DNA from: Oegoconia quadripuncta
Taxonomy: Eukaryota > Arthropoda > Insecta > Lepidoptera > Autostichidae
Length of the DNA: 64,000 bases
Direction of reading: 5' to 3'
NCBI GenBank assembly: GCA_949316235.1
Contig: OX438760.1
Location: 3,784,501 to 3,848,500, forward strand
A model generated the notes under the pieces. That model worked only from the letters and a program-made list of their open reading frames with translations, did no database searches and was not told the DNA's origin. The position numbers and the translations under genes are program-made. Below are positions 11,901 to 23,900 of this stretch, piece by piece (within the stretch, counting starts at the first letter, position 1; every line of letters starts with the position of its first letter).

Positions 11901-14900
11901 GTGGAATTACAGACGGGTAAATCGTCACACTTCGTCACTAATAAAATACATTTTAATTATACAAGACAGTTTATATTTAATATTACAATATTTTATATTA
12001 TATAAACCTGTAATAATCTCCATGATGTAGTTCCTCATGGAGACTTATTGCGACACAGTGCGATAGAAAAAGAGCGCCTCGCTCTTCGATCGAACATTAC
12101 GCTGAGTCGTTACCCATTCACTACTGCGGCACACAGCAATATTTATGCAAATCATACCCTAGTTCTTATTTTGTTAGTTTTTAAAAGTTCTAAATAATGT
12201 GATTTCTAATAATGTAGCTATTGTTATGTGTTTAGTAGTGAATAAACTTTCTTTCTTTCTTTCTTTTTGTAAATCTAATTGCTATAACAAAATACAAATA
12301 ATAAGGAAGCCTTTTTAGACGGTGAAGTAAGCCGGTAGTTGAATTTAAAAAACGAACAAGTGCATTATAGACCATTAGTCCACATTTAAAGAAACAAAGT
12401 TAATTTTACAGTTGATTTGTGTCATAAAGTGTGAAGTTTTTATGAACTTTTTACAAATCCAACTACGTGTCATAATTATTAATAAAGCATAATTTTCATT
12501 TCTGCTGTCTAGACTTGTGAATCTTGCTCGCGCGCATTGGAATCAGTGTATTCATTTCGAAGATTTATAACTTCTTATATGAATTGTCTGAAGTTACAGT
12601 TATCAAATTGACTATTCTGTCGGTTTTCAGGCGATATTAGTATACAGGGCGTCCCAAAGTTATGGGACATGAAGGGGAAGTACCTTAAATATTGTAGATA
12701 GTGAATTTTGCTCAAAGAAGACTTTATGTTATTTTTAAAAGTTAGTAATTCTGCATTCATAGATTTTCTAAAAATTACTTGCTTCGGCTGGGAATCGAAC
12801 CGACTTAAATGTGAAAAAAAAAACACCCTACTTTTATGATGCCAATCGAAAGAATAGCTAAAAAATAATAACTCTGCCTAAGTAACATAGTATTTTAAAA
12901 GAAAGGAACAACATAAAATGATTGAGTCAAATTTCAAGAAAGTTATTTATTGCCGACGACGTTCGAAAAGTAGCGATATTATCATTCCAAAGATAGCATT
13001 GATTATTCGTAAATAAGTACCCACTTCATAAAATAGGTACTAACATAGTTTTCCTTATTATAAGTGCACGTGTAGATGAAATGATAAAACTTGTATTTCA
13101 ATACGTCCTCTGTAAGCTAGACAGAAGGCAAATTAAAAACAAAAATAAATAATTTATAATTTGAAAATGGAACAGTTTATGACAGCGTTTGTTTGAATGC
13201 ATACTTTTTAAGATATTTTAAAAAGAAGTGATATTTTTAAATGTTGTTCTTAAATTTGAAAATGGAACAGTATGTGCGAGCGTTTGTTTTTCGGATATTG
13301 ATCTGTTTAGTCTCAATTCACTTACACAAGTGTTATTGTGTTAATTTATTGCGAACATGGCATATCAAGTAAGTTTTGATCTAATGGAAGCATATTTTTT
13401 GAACGATAAAGATATCTCTAGAAGTTTGCGGTGGTATGGCGTAAAATATCCTGATAGACAAATACCGTCTCGTAAAGTTTTGAAAAGGCTTGTGAACAAT
13501 TTGAAAACTCTGGGACGTTTCGATAAACGCCCAAGAGAACCACAGCAAGAAAACCATACGATCAACGACGAAGAACTTGGTATTTTAATTTACTTTTCGG
13601 CTTTTCCGAAAGCATCGGTGAGAGAAGGAGAACATGAAATTGGAGTTTCAAAAAGTAAAATACACCGTGTATTAAAAAAACACGGTTTTAAGAGTTATGT
13701 TGAAGGACGATTGGTTCAAAAATTACTTCCGGGCGATACAGAAAGGAGAAAAAATTTCTGTCTTGATATCCAGGCACGATTGCTCGAAGATCCAAATTTT
13801 TTGGATAATATTATTTGGACAGACGAATCTAACTTTAGCAATAACGGTATGTATAACCGCAACAATAATCGTATTTGGTCTAAAGAAAATCCCCTACGAG
13901 TGACTGAAACTAATAACCAAGTGCGTTTTTCACTCAACTGTTGGTGCGGACTTTTAAAAAACCGGGTTTTCTTAATCCATTTTTACCAAGGAACCTTGAA
14001 CACAGAAAAGTATTTAGGAATACTTCAAATTTTAAGGGATAAGATAAGAAACCATTCCGCGGCGGAGCAAGAAAACTTAATTTTCCAACAAGATGGAGCT
14101 CCGGCTCATAATAGTCGGAGAGCAGCAGATTTTCTAAATGAATGTTTTCCTACATGGATTGGTACAAATGGACCGATTAGATGGCCGGCCAGATCCCCGG
14201 ACCTCACACCATTAGATTTCTTCTTTTGGGGATACGTGAAAGATATGCTATACAAAAAGCGATACGAGAACGTAGGCGAGTTGCAAACAGAATTGTGCCA
14301 TATCACATCGAGTGTTCACCATAAAATGATTAGAAAATCAACAGGCAGCGGGCTCATTAAAAGATTGGCGATTTGCGTAAGACAAGAGGGATCACATTTT
14401 GAGCATTTAATTAATTAATTTACAAAAAAATACCTACTTAATTGACTACGGCAGTTTCATGTATGTTTTTTATTTGATTAAAATGATTAATTTCACGTTG
14501 TTCCTTTCTTTTAAAATACTATGTTACTTAGGCAGAGTTATTATTTTTTAGCTATTCTTTCGATTGGCATCATAAAAGTAGGGTGTTTTTTTTTTCACAT
14601 TTGAGTCGGTTCGATTCCCAGCCGAAGCAAATAATTTTTAGAAAATCTATGAATGCAGAATTACTAACTTTTAAAAATAACATAAAGTCTTCTTTGAGCA
14701 AAATTCACTATCTACAATATTTAAGGTACTTCCCCTTCATGTCCCATAACTTTGGGACGCCCTGTATATGCGGTTTCACGATACGACCTTAACACTATCA
14801 GTATGAGCGGGTCTCGCTGCATGATATTTCCGTTAGCGTCGCGCGACCAGGGGACCGATTGCGCTAAGTTTGAAGGGTATTGGTGTCGATTCGGATGTAC

Positions 14901-17900
14901 ACCGACTAAACTAAAACCAGTTTTGGAGTGATGCCGTCACCTTGTACTGTTCCAGGGAGAAAAAGACAGTACTACTTTAAAACTGGTTTTAGTTTAGTTT
15001 AGTTGGTGTACATCCGAATCGACACCAGTATCAAAGCTAAACCAAAAACGTTAAGTTAAGCACATTTCGTATCGCGCTAATCATATGAACGGAAATTAAA
15101 CTACATAGTTTATTTTTAATACTCGTGGTTAGCTCTAAACATTTTGTGTTTGGTTTTACTTTGGTAGCGTCAACGGTACAATCATTTACAAAAAATAGCG
15201 CAATACCGTTTTTTAAATCAGCTAAACTAAAGGTAACTAAAACCAAAAGCGTTCCGTTCGAAAGGTAAAACCGTTATACAATAGCGCGATTGGTCCCCTG
15301 CTAGCGTGATTACACCTTTTTGACACGTACCGCTCGGACGGCGAGACGGTTATGTGGGACTCCCCTCCCTGAACCCCTCCCTGAAGGGAGGGATACCCAC
15401 TAAAACCCCGCGGCGACCTTCTTCGGCAGTAGGGAGGATCTGGGAACTGGAACTGGAACCCCTCCCACGGGGGACGCTCTCGGGTCTCACATCGCGATCA
15501 GCGGGCGGTATGAGGCGCGACAGGGCCCGATGCGACGACACCCCCCCGGTCGCTCCGGTGGGTGTCATCCTCTCCCGGGCCGCGTCCGACGACTACATCG
15601 CCCCCGAGTGCGAAACCGCTACCATTCGCACTCGGGGGACCAGGCGCTCGAAGTGCTCTTCGAAGCCCCATCGGCTGGCTGTCCAGGGTGAGGCCCAGGT
15701 ACTTGATGCACTGTCCCACCCGGACTTAAGCGTCACCTACCCGGAGTCGCGAGCTGGGTGGTTGCCGACCTCGACGGAGGCCGTGGAACCATAGCGCCTC
15801 GGTCTTGTGAGGCGCTAGCTCCAGGCCCAGCTCACGGACCTTCCCGACGACACATGCCACGCCAAGTTCGGCGAGCCGAAGCACCTCCTCGAAGTCGGTC
15901 CCCCCGGCCAACACCAGTGTGTCGTGCCGGGGGGAAGCCTGATTACACCTACCGAGTCGAATGGCGAGGGAGTGAGGTCAGTGGGCCGAGACAGTGCTGA
16001 GGCCGAGTGAGTGTTTACACATGTTTTTGAAATTTCGGCGAGACAGTAAGTCAGTTCAGTTTATACCCAGTACTAGGACAAGTGAAACGCTGATACGCAT
16101 CGGAAAAAAATACTAGAAAATCCATAACATTACTTGTAGTTCTCCTGGTAGAAGAATTATCAGAATTGTTGGCTCCAGAGAAATCTTGTATTTGGACAAG
16201 ACCATGGATTTTAAGAAGACGAATTTTTACGTGTTTACCTTAAACACGTGCGAACGAAATTCGCGGGAAACGTGACGTGTACGCATCGGCCATCGATCGA
16301 GTGGCGAGTGATCGCCGAGTGCGCGTTTTCAGATACACCGAGTGAGCGAGCGAGACAGTGCGGAAAAGCGGGGGGTGGGTACTCGGCCTTGTAAATAGAA
16401 TGGGGTCCGAGTGACTCTCTCGGCCCATTGCCAGGCCGAGTGCTGGCCGAGCACTCGAGTATGTGTTTACAAATACCGAGTGCTCGGCCGAAGGCACTGT
16501 CTCGCCACTCTACTCGGTAGGTGTAATCAGGCTATAACACTGGTAGTTTTATGGTTGCTTATATTATTATTGTCACATTTTACAGTGGAACACGTGTAAT
16601 GGGGATATTACCAAACGGCGCTGTGAGCGGACGTGTGATAGCACAACCTGAACTGTTGTGGCCAGTACCGGAACACTGGAATCTCGAAGACGCGGCCTCA
16701 GTACCATCAGCTTATCTACATGCCTTCTACTGTTTGGTAAGATCTTAATATGTACAATCGGGTTCATACTTATTTATGTAGGTATATGCACTTGCATATA
16801 CAGTCATGAATACCAAACGTATTTTTTAAAATTCTTCAGTAGTCACATCTTCCAACTTCACATTGTACTTAGTACATACTAGTAAGGTTAGTAATCGATA
16901 CTTCCCATAAAACAAGGTGTTCGATGAAATCTAAATAATTTGAGCTGGGGAGTGGATGTGCACTCGAGAACCCGATTCTACCATGACTTATAATGATGAC
17001 TCAAGATGATTATCATCAATACGTTGGGACACCACCTCCTGTCACTGTGAGAGGTTATGGGCCATAATCCACTATTCAGCCTTCGATTTGTGTTCGACTA
17101 GTGGCCACCTGACAGTCAATGTTTTTAAGCCCGCCCCTGTAGGCGATCGACTTGCCTTAACAACTGCTTTTAATTGAAAACAACTAGGACCGACTATTTA
17201 ACGTGCCCTATGAAGTACGAAAACACTAGTGGTCACCTATCAAAGGACTGACTGCACCAGACATTGCTTAACTTCGTTAATCGAAAGTGATGCGGCCCTT
17301 GTGCTTGTTATATTCCTAGTACGGTCAGCTCTTCTCGGAACTAGAACGGAAAAGTATGTAGTTAACATACCGAACATTCCCACTAAGCGGTTCGACTCTT
17401 CATTCATAATGCGAACAGCCAAGACATGGAACTCCCTTCCGGCGTCAGTCTTTCCTGAATCCTACAACCTTGGGATTCAAGAGCAGGGTGAATAGGCATC
17501 TATTGAGGTCGCATGCTTTATCTTCAGGCACATCATCACTTTCCAAAGGGTGAGATTGTGGTCAAACACGTACCCAGTTAATCATAAAAAAAAATTATTA
17601 ATTCCATCTATCATCAGATCATAATACTTCTCTCTCCTTTATTACTTATGTTGTATAATCTTCAAGTAATAAGATGTGATGAAATTTTACATTTTGCAGT
17701 CCGCGTGGGTGAGACTAAAGCCTGGAATGCGTATACTGATTCACGGAGGAAGTGGAGCATTGGGCCAAGCCATGTTGTCGATAGCTCTGGCGATTGGATG
17801 CGAAGTGTTTACGACTGTTGGTGATATTCGCAAGAAACGATTCTTGCTGAGACTATTTCCAGATTTAAAAGGTAAAATCAGTGGAGAGTTGTACAAAGGT

Positions 17901-20900
17901 AACTCAGATGCAGGATAAAGTGGCCGACACAAATCACGCCATGGGAGAGGCTTCACGTTGAGCAGAGGGCATTGATGAGCGAAAAAAGCTCGTAACATGA
18001 AAACGAATATTTCAGTTCATAAGTTCGAAGATTTTGAAGCCCTCTCCCCCCTCTATTTGCCCCTTGATTATCTTATGTCAATGGGAACTCCAACGTCAAC
18101 TGTCAAAATGTCAAAAAACTGTGCTGAAATAGTAACCAAATAGTGTAAAGGGAAAATCTGTGCCACTGTAGTTCAAGAGTTATTCAATATTTTAAGTGAG
18201 CATTCTGACGTCACGTTTTACTGGAATCCTCTTCTCTCATACGCAGAGAGTGCCTCTATTAATACCTATGATTATAATTTGCATGGTATCCTGCCTTTTC
18301 GCCGAAAATTGTTTGGCAGATTATCACTTGCCAACCAACGTTTCGCCGATGTTTCACTTTGACAACTAACGATTAGCAAATTTTTGTATGACAACGTTTC
18401 ATTTGGTAGAATTATTGTTAAACTGATTATTATGATGACAGAAAACGTTTGGGACATTTATCATTTGTCAAACATTTCACAGAAATCTTAGGTTGCAGAG
18501 GCCATCGACCCCGCAACAAAGAAAACCACTCAAATCAAATCGGATAGGTAAGATTAGGTTAGAACATGACCCAGCCGCACGAGCCGAGCGAGCGAATCGA
18601 GCGTGCCGCGGCAGCGGCCAGCGATGTGCCAGAAGCGAATCGCTTTAAATGAATATTCTTCTTCTTCAATTTAAGAGCTATGCTCTTGTCGGTGGAGTAA
18701 CGACCATGTAAATGAATATTACGCAACCTAAAACATTCTGCTGCTTGAAAGTTGGCATTTTAAAAAGTGTCATTATGTAAAGCAGACCAAACGTACAGTT
18801 GGTAACTGTGAGGTTGGGAAATAAAACCAAATTATATGATAAGTTGGCAAATGATTATTCGGCGAAATATTTGCGAAACGTTAGTTGGCAAGTAAAAATC
18901 TGGCAAACAATTTGCGGCGAGAGGGCAGAGAACCAATTTCTATGCCTGAAAACATGAACAAGTCCCTTAAACAGTATTTTAAAAACAACGAAGTTATTTC
19001 GCTGTTTTTATAAAAAGGAGCAGCGTAGACGACGCCGGACTTTTTGTCCTTCGGATTTTTTTGATTTCCATGTGCGATTTTGCATAGAACGCCATTACCT
19101 CGCGGACAAAATTGTTTGATCTGGATTTTAACCTCCTTTTTACAATGTTGTTTTCCATTGATATTTATTTATGATTGAAGTGTTTGCAAAAATATGCCTT
19201 TTTAGATGATCACGTCGGCAATTCCCGAGATACGAGCTTTGGAGATATGGTGATGAGTCTCACGGAAGGAGCCGGCTGTGACGTCGTCATTTGTAGCCTT
19301 AAAGGGGAATTGAAAAATGTAAGCCATTCCATCCACTCAAAGGGTCTATCATATTGTTCTGCATATTATTTTTTGTTTAAATTTTTTTATGTACCTAACG
19401 TTAGTTATCTATAATGGGCGATTTTAGGACAAGATTTTATTTCGGCATGGTCCAATGGATGAAACCGCTTACTGAATACATAAACTGGATTATTTGTTTA
19501 ACACGTTCACGGACACTGAACCAGACACAATAGAAGTTTCATTGTTATTACGTCTACATATAGGCGATCAGTGCCCGTCAACGTGTTAAGATTAATCCGC
19601 TAAAAAATAGCCTGATTAAATCTGCCTATTGTTTTCCGAATATTATTATGTTCTAATTGATGATTTGAAAGCCTTTCAAATTCTATGGTAGCAGCAACTA
19701 CTCTACTGAGGACGGACTGCAAATTGGTCAATCTGCTACATCCCTACCTTTTCATCACACATTCATGTTAATATTTATAGTGATGCATTATAATCCTTAT
19801 TTATAGTTTTGCTTTACTTTATATAATTTATCAGTACCTAGTGTATGTTTGCCATAATTGTTTAGCAAACATTGCTCTACGTGATAAGACCGCCTTTATA
19901 CATCTGTGAAAATTGTTTATAATTTTATGCTGTGTACAATAATACCTAGTTATTTGTTGAACTGTGTGGGAGCAAATTGTTGATTTTGAATCCAGAGAAA
20001 GTGAAGGATTCGAATCACGAACGAAAGCAAGCATACACTTTTGCAGCTCTACCATTAAGGAAAATTAGATATAAGAAAATCAGTTGAAGTGAAATTACAT
20101 TACACAGAATACATAATAGACTAGAAAGAAAAACGAAGGACCTTGCATAAATTAATTACGCTAGATTAGGTTAGCGATAGCGTCGGTGGCTCAGCGGTTA
20201 AGACACGGTCTCCCAATTTGGCAGGTCCGGGTCCAAGGCATGCCATGTACCAATGAGTATTTAAATTTTATTTAATTACTTATGTGCATTTATCCGACTA
20301 CTTTTAAATGGTGAAGGAAAACATCGTGAGGAAACCTGCATGCCTGAGAAATATAAATTCTAAGGCATGTGAAGTCCCCAACCTGCATTGGGCCAGCGTG
20401 GTGGACTATGACCCCATACATTATACAAGGGAAGGCTTATATCCCTGCAGTGGGATGTTTACAGGCTAAGATGATGATAAGGAGGTTCAACTATTATTTT
20501 AACGCTTTATTGTACGAATAAAAGAAAATATTAGGTCCTTACCTATGAAATTGGCGTTTTGTATGAAGAATTACAGGACTAAAAGGCGTACCATAAGAAA
20601 TAAAATTCGACGGTGCTGCTCAAATAAAATCTCATAAACAAAAGCCTTAACAGGGGAAAACGAGTGTCGGTAGTTGATTTAGATTCCGATATTAAAGCAC
20701 TGGAAATAGTTTTGTATTGCTCTGAATATGGAGTTAGAAATTGTCACTTGAACTCTTTGATAGACTTTATGTTACTCGTCTTTGTACTAGCATACCTAAT
20801 ATTAGGTCCTAACCTATGAAATTGGCGTTTTGTATGAAGAATTACAGGACTAAAAGGCGTACCATAAGAAATAAAATTCGACGGTGCTGCTCAAATAAAA

Positions 20901-23900
20901 TCTCATAAACAAAAGCCTTAACAGGGGAAAACGAGTGTCGGTAGTTGATTTAGATTCCGATATATTAAAGCACTGGAAATAGTTTTGTATTGCTCTGAAG
21001 ATGGAGTTAGAAATTGTCACTTGAACTCTTTGATAGACTTTATGTTACTCGTCTTTGTACTAGCATACCTAATATTAGGTCCTAACCTATGAAATTGGCG
21101 TTTTGTATGAAGAATTTCATTAGACTGTTTTCTCCATACAAACATTTTTGATTTTTTTTGGGAACGGCAAATCCAAACTTAGCTAAACTTTGTGTGTATT
21201 ATCGGATAACATTAAGTTAAGTATAGGCAGCGTTAATTTTTAAAAGTAACCGCTTTATAAAAGTTTCAGCGAATCTAAGAAATGATTGAAAAGAGCTCTG
21301 TTCAAATTTTTTTTATTATTTGATTTAGCCCTGAAATTAAAAATATTTCATGTGAAACCTTGAAATAATAATCCATTTTCCAAATAAAAAACAAATTTGG
21401 ATATAGCTTTGAAAATCGCAGGAATTGGTACATATGATTAACGAAGACAAAAAACTCCAATTTCATAGGTAAAGACCCAATATAAACTATATAAACTGAC
21501 TGTTCTGCAGGTTTCCCGGAATTGTGGTGCTACCATCAGCCTACTGATAGATGTGGCTCAGGTACCAAATCAAGAACGGTTCTCATTTGGGATGTACCAT
21601 CTTGGACTAGATAGGAACTATGTAGCAATTGATTTCAATTCCATCTTCCATAATCCCACGGAGTTGAAAGTAAGTAGCAATTTTTATTTATTTATTATAC
21701 ATTTTTTTATGCCGCTCGCTTTTATGTGAAATAAAACTGGAAGTATTGAGAATTGTTTAAAATTGTTAGGAGAAGTTTTTTTATTATTGTAACGTCGAGA
21801 GATATGTTATGTCGCTGAAGGTATAAAGCTTTTACCGACTTCAGAAATGCTCCTCCAATTTGAAGTCGGTAAAAGCTTCAAAAGCTCACAGTTCTCAATT
21901 TGACTGTATCTTTTTTTGTAGGTATATCTATCTGTTAGGCGTCTCCGTCAATTGTTTGATTATTATTTTGTTTGATAGGGTGTTAAATTTGGTTAAGATC
22001 TGCACCCAGGAGATGGAGAATGGAACGTACTGAAGTCGATTGTTCTGCCAATTTAGGCGGTTCAATATTACTTTGCTAATATTGTATTATATTAACGGTT
22101 GTTGTAGTGGATAGTGCTATCAGCGAAATCAACGGAAGCAGGTTGGAATCCCGCGAGGGGTAAATGTTTATGTGATGAATGCGAACATTTATTTCCGAGT
22201 CATGGATGTTATATGTTTATTATTATATGTTCATCCGTTATTTAGTATCCACTAGATATCCGCCGCGTCTTCGCCTGCGTGGAATAGCTTTATCGCGAAT
22301 ATGTTTCTTTTGTTTATCCCGCGGGAACTACTTACTTTATCGTGATAACAACTATCCCATGTCTTAATCCAGGGTATATTCTACCTATATACCAAATTTC
22401 ATCCAAATCCGTTCATCGGTTTCGCCGCGATTGAGCAACAAACAAACAAATAAACAAACAAACATCAAAACTTTCCCAATTTATAATATTAATTAGATTA
22501 GATAGTACAAGCTTTGCTTAGTTTGGGACTATATGATTGGTGTATTTATTTAATTTGTCATTTTATTTCTTTGGCATCAACACAACGTCAAACAATATTC
22601 TTTATTCGTTTTTGGATTTTAAGTTAGGCAGCATTCGAAGTTTCTTTAATTTTACAGGAATTTCAAGGGATGTTGTCAGAAGGTATAGCCCGGGGGTATG
22701 TGCGTCCATTGTCGCGCGTCATTTACGCCCCGGACGCGGTGACGTGCGCCTTCCGACTGCTCGCCGCCAGCCGACACCGCGGACGCGTCCTTTTGCGAAT
22801 GCAGAACACTGACATGCCTGTTGTAGAGCCAAGGTTTATAACTCCAGATCTCTATAGACAACTTGTTTATGATTTTAGAATTTGCTAAAATCCACCACAC
22901 CAATTCTTATCTAATCTGTGAAAATTGCAACTTATTAGGCCCCTCTTACCGTTACCTACTGAGTTAAACGCTTTGATGCTTAGGCTCTGACAGATAAAGT
23001 AGCTCGTAGCTTTAGTAATGAGGCCTGTTTAGATGCGTCTGGTACTGAACCTAATCTGACTAATTTTGTCAATTAAGCGATTGACATGTGGAATGACATA
23101 GACAAAGTTTTATAACTTTGTCTGTGTCACTTGCTTTTGAAAGCTGATTTTGGCAAGATGGTTCCGGCCACGTTTGTTTAAATTCGCTTATAAGTATTTA
23201 GTTTTCAACGCAGTCCATTTCTTTATCTGGCCATCTTAAGTTCTTGGGGGTTATCTAAATTTACATTTTATTTTGATTTCGACTTACATAGCCCTCTCAA
23301 GAAGTACCACATATTGGACCACATTTCTAAAGCAACCCTGACCTTTCCAAAGTTCGCTGCAATACTACATCTACCAATCTTAGAATAATTTATCAACATA
23401 TTTACAGGATGGTTTGTTCACCCGACCTCTGTCATCTGCTGCTATGCAATGAAGACAATTTTGGACTACAACTTGCTAACAGATTAATCAAACGCGGTGC
23501 TAGGAAATTACTTTTACATTTCAACAATTTGCCAAATCATCTGTTTTGGAAAATCAGGTAAGTTATGGAAAAAAAAAGAAATTTAGCAGTTTATCATCTA
23601 CTGCACATCTCTAAATATTAGGTAGTCGGAAAAGTTCGCGGCCTTTTTGAACGCATGAATTTGGAGTGTTATATTTCTGGCAACATTGAATTTAGGCGGG
23701 AAAGTATTGCAGAAGAGGTTGGCATTCACCACTCAACAGTTTTGGATCACTTGCATAAACATAGTAATGGATGGACATTACTTAATTTAATAAACATTTC
23801 ATGTACCTATTATAATAAGATCGCTGTCCGTGCCTGTCTGTTTCGCTTAATTGTTCTAAACTACGCAAAGGAATTTGATACGACTTTCACTATCACTGCT

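Noticed and set aside
12575..12826. Minus-strand frame similar to a plus-strand frame at 14583-14792
   Set aside because: Both are the terminal inverted repeats of the transposon, which explains their identity.
15354..15794. 146-codon plus-strand frame in the GC-rich block
   Set aside because: Opposite strand of an R1 reverse transcriptase; open only because of GC bias.
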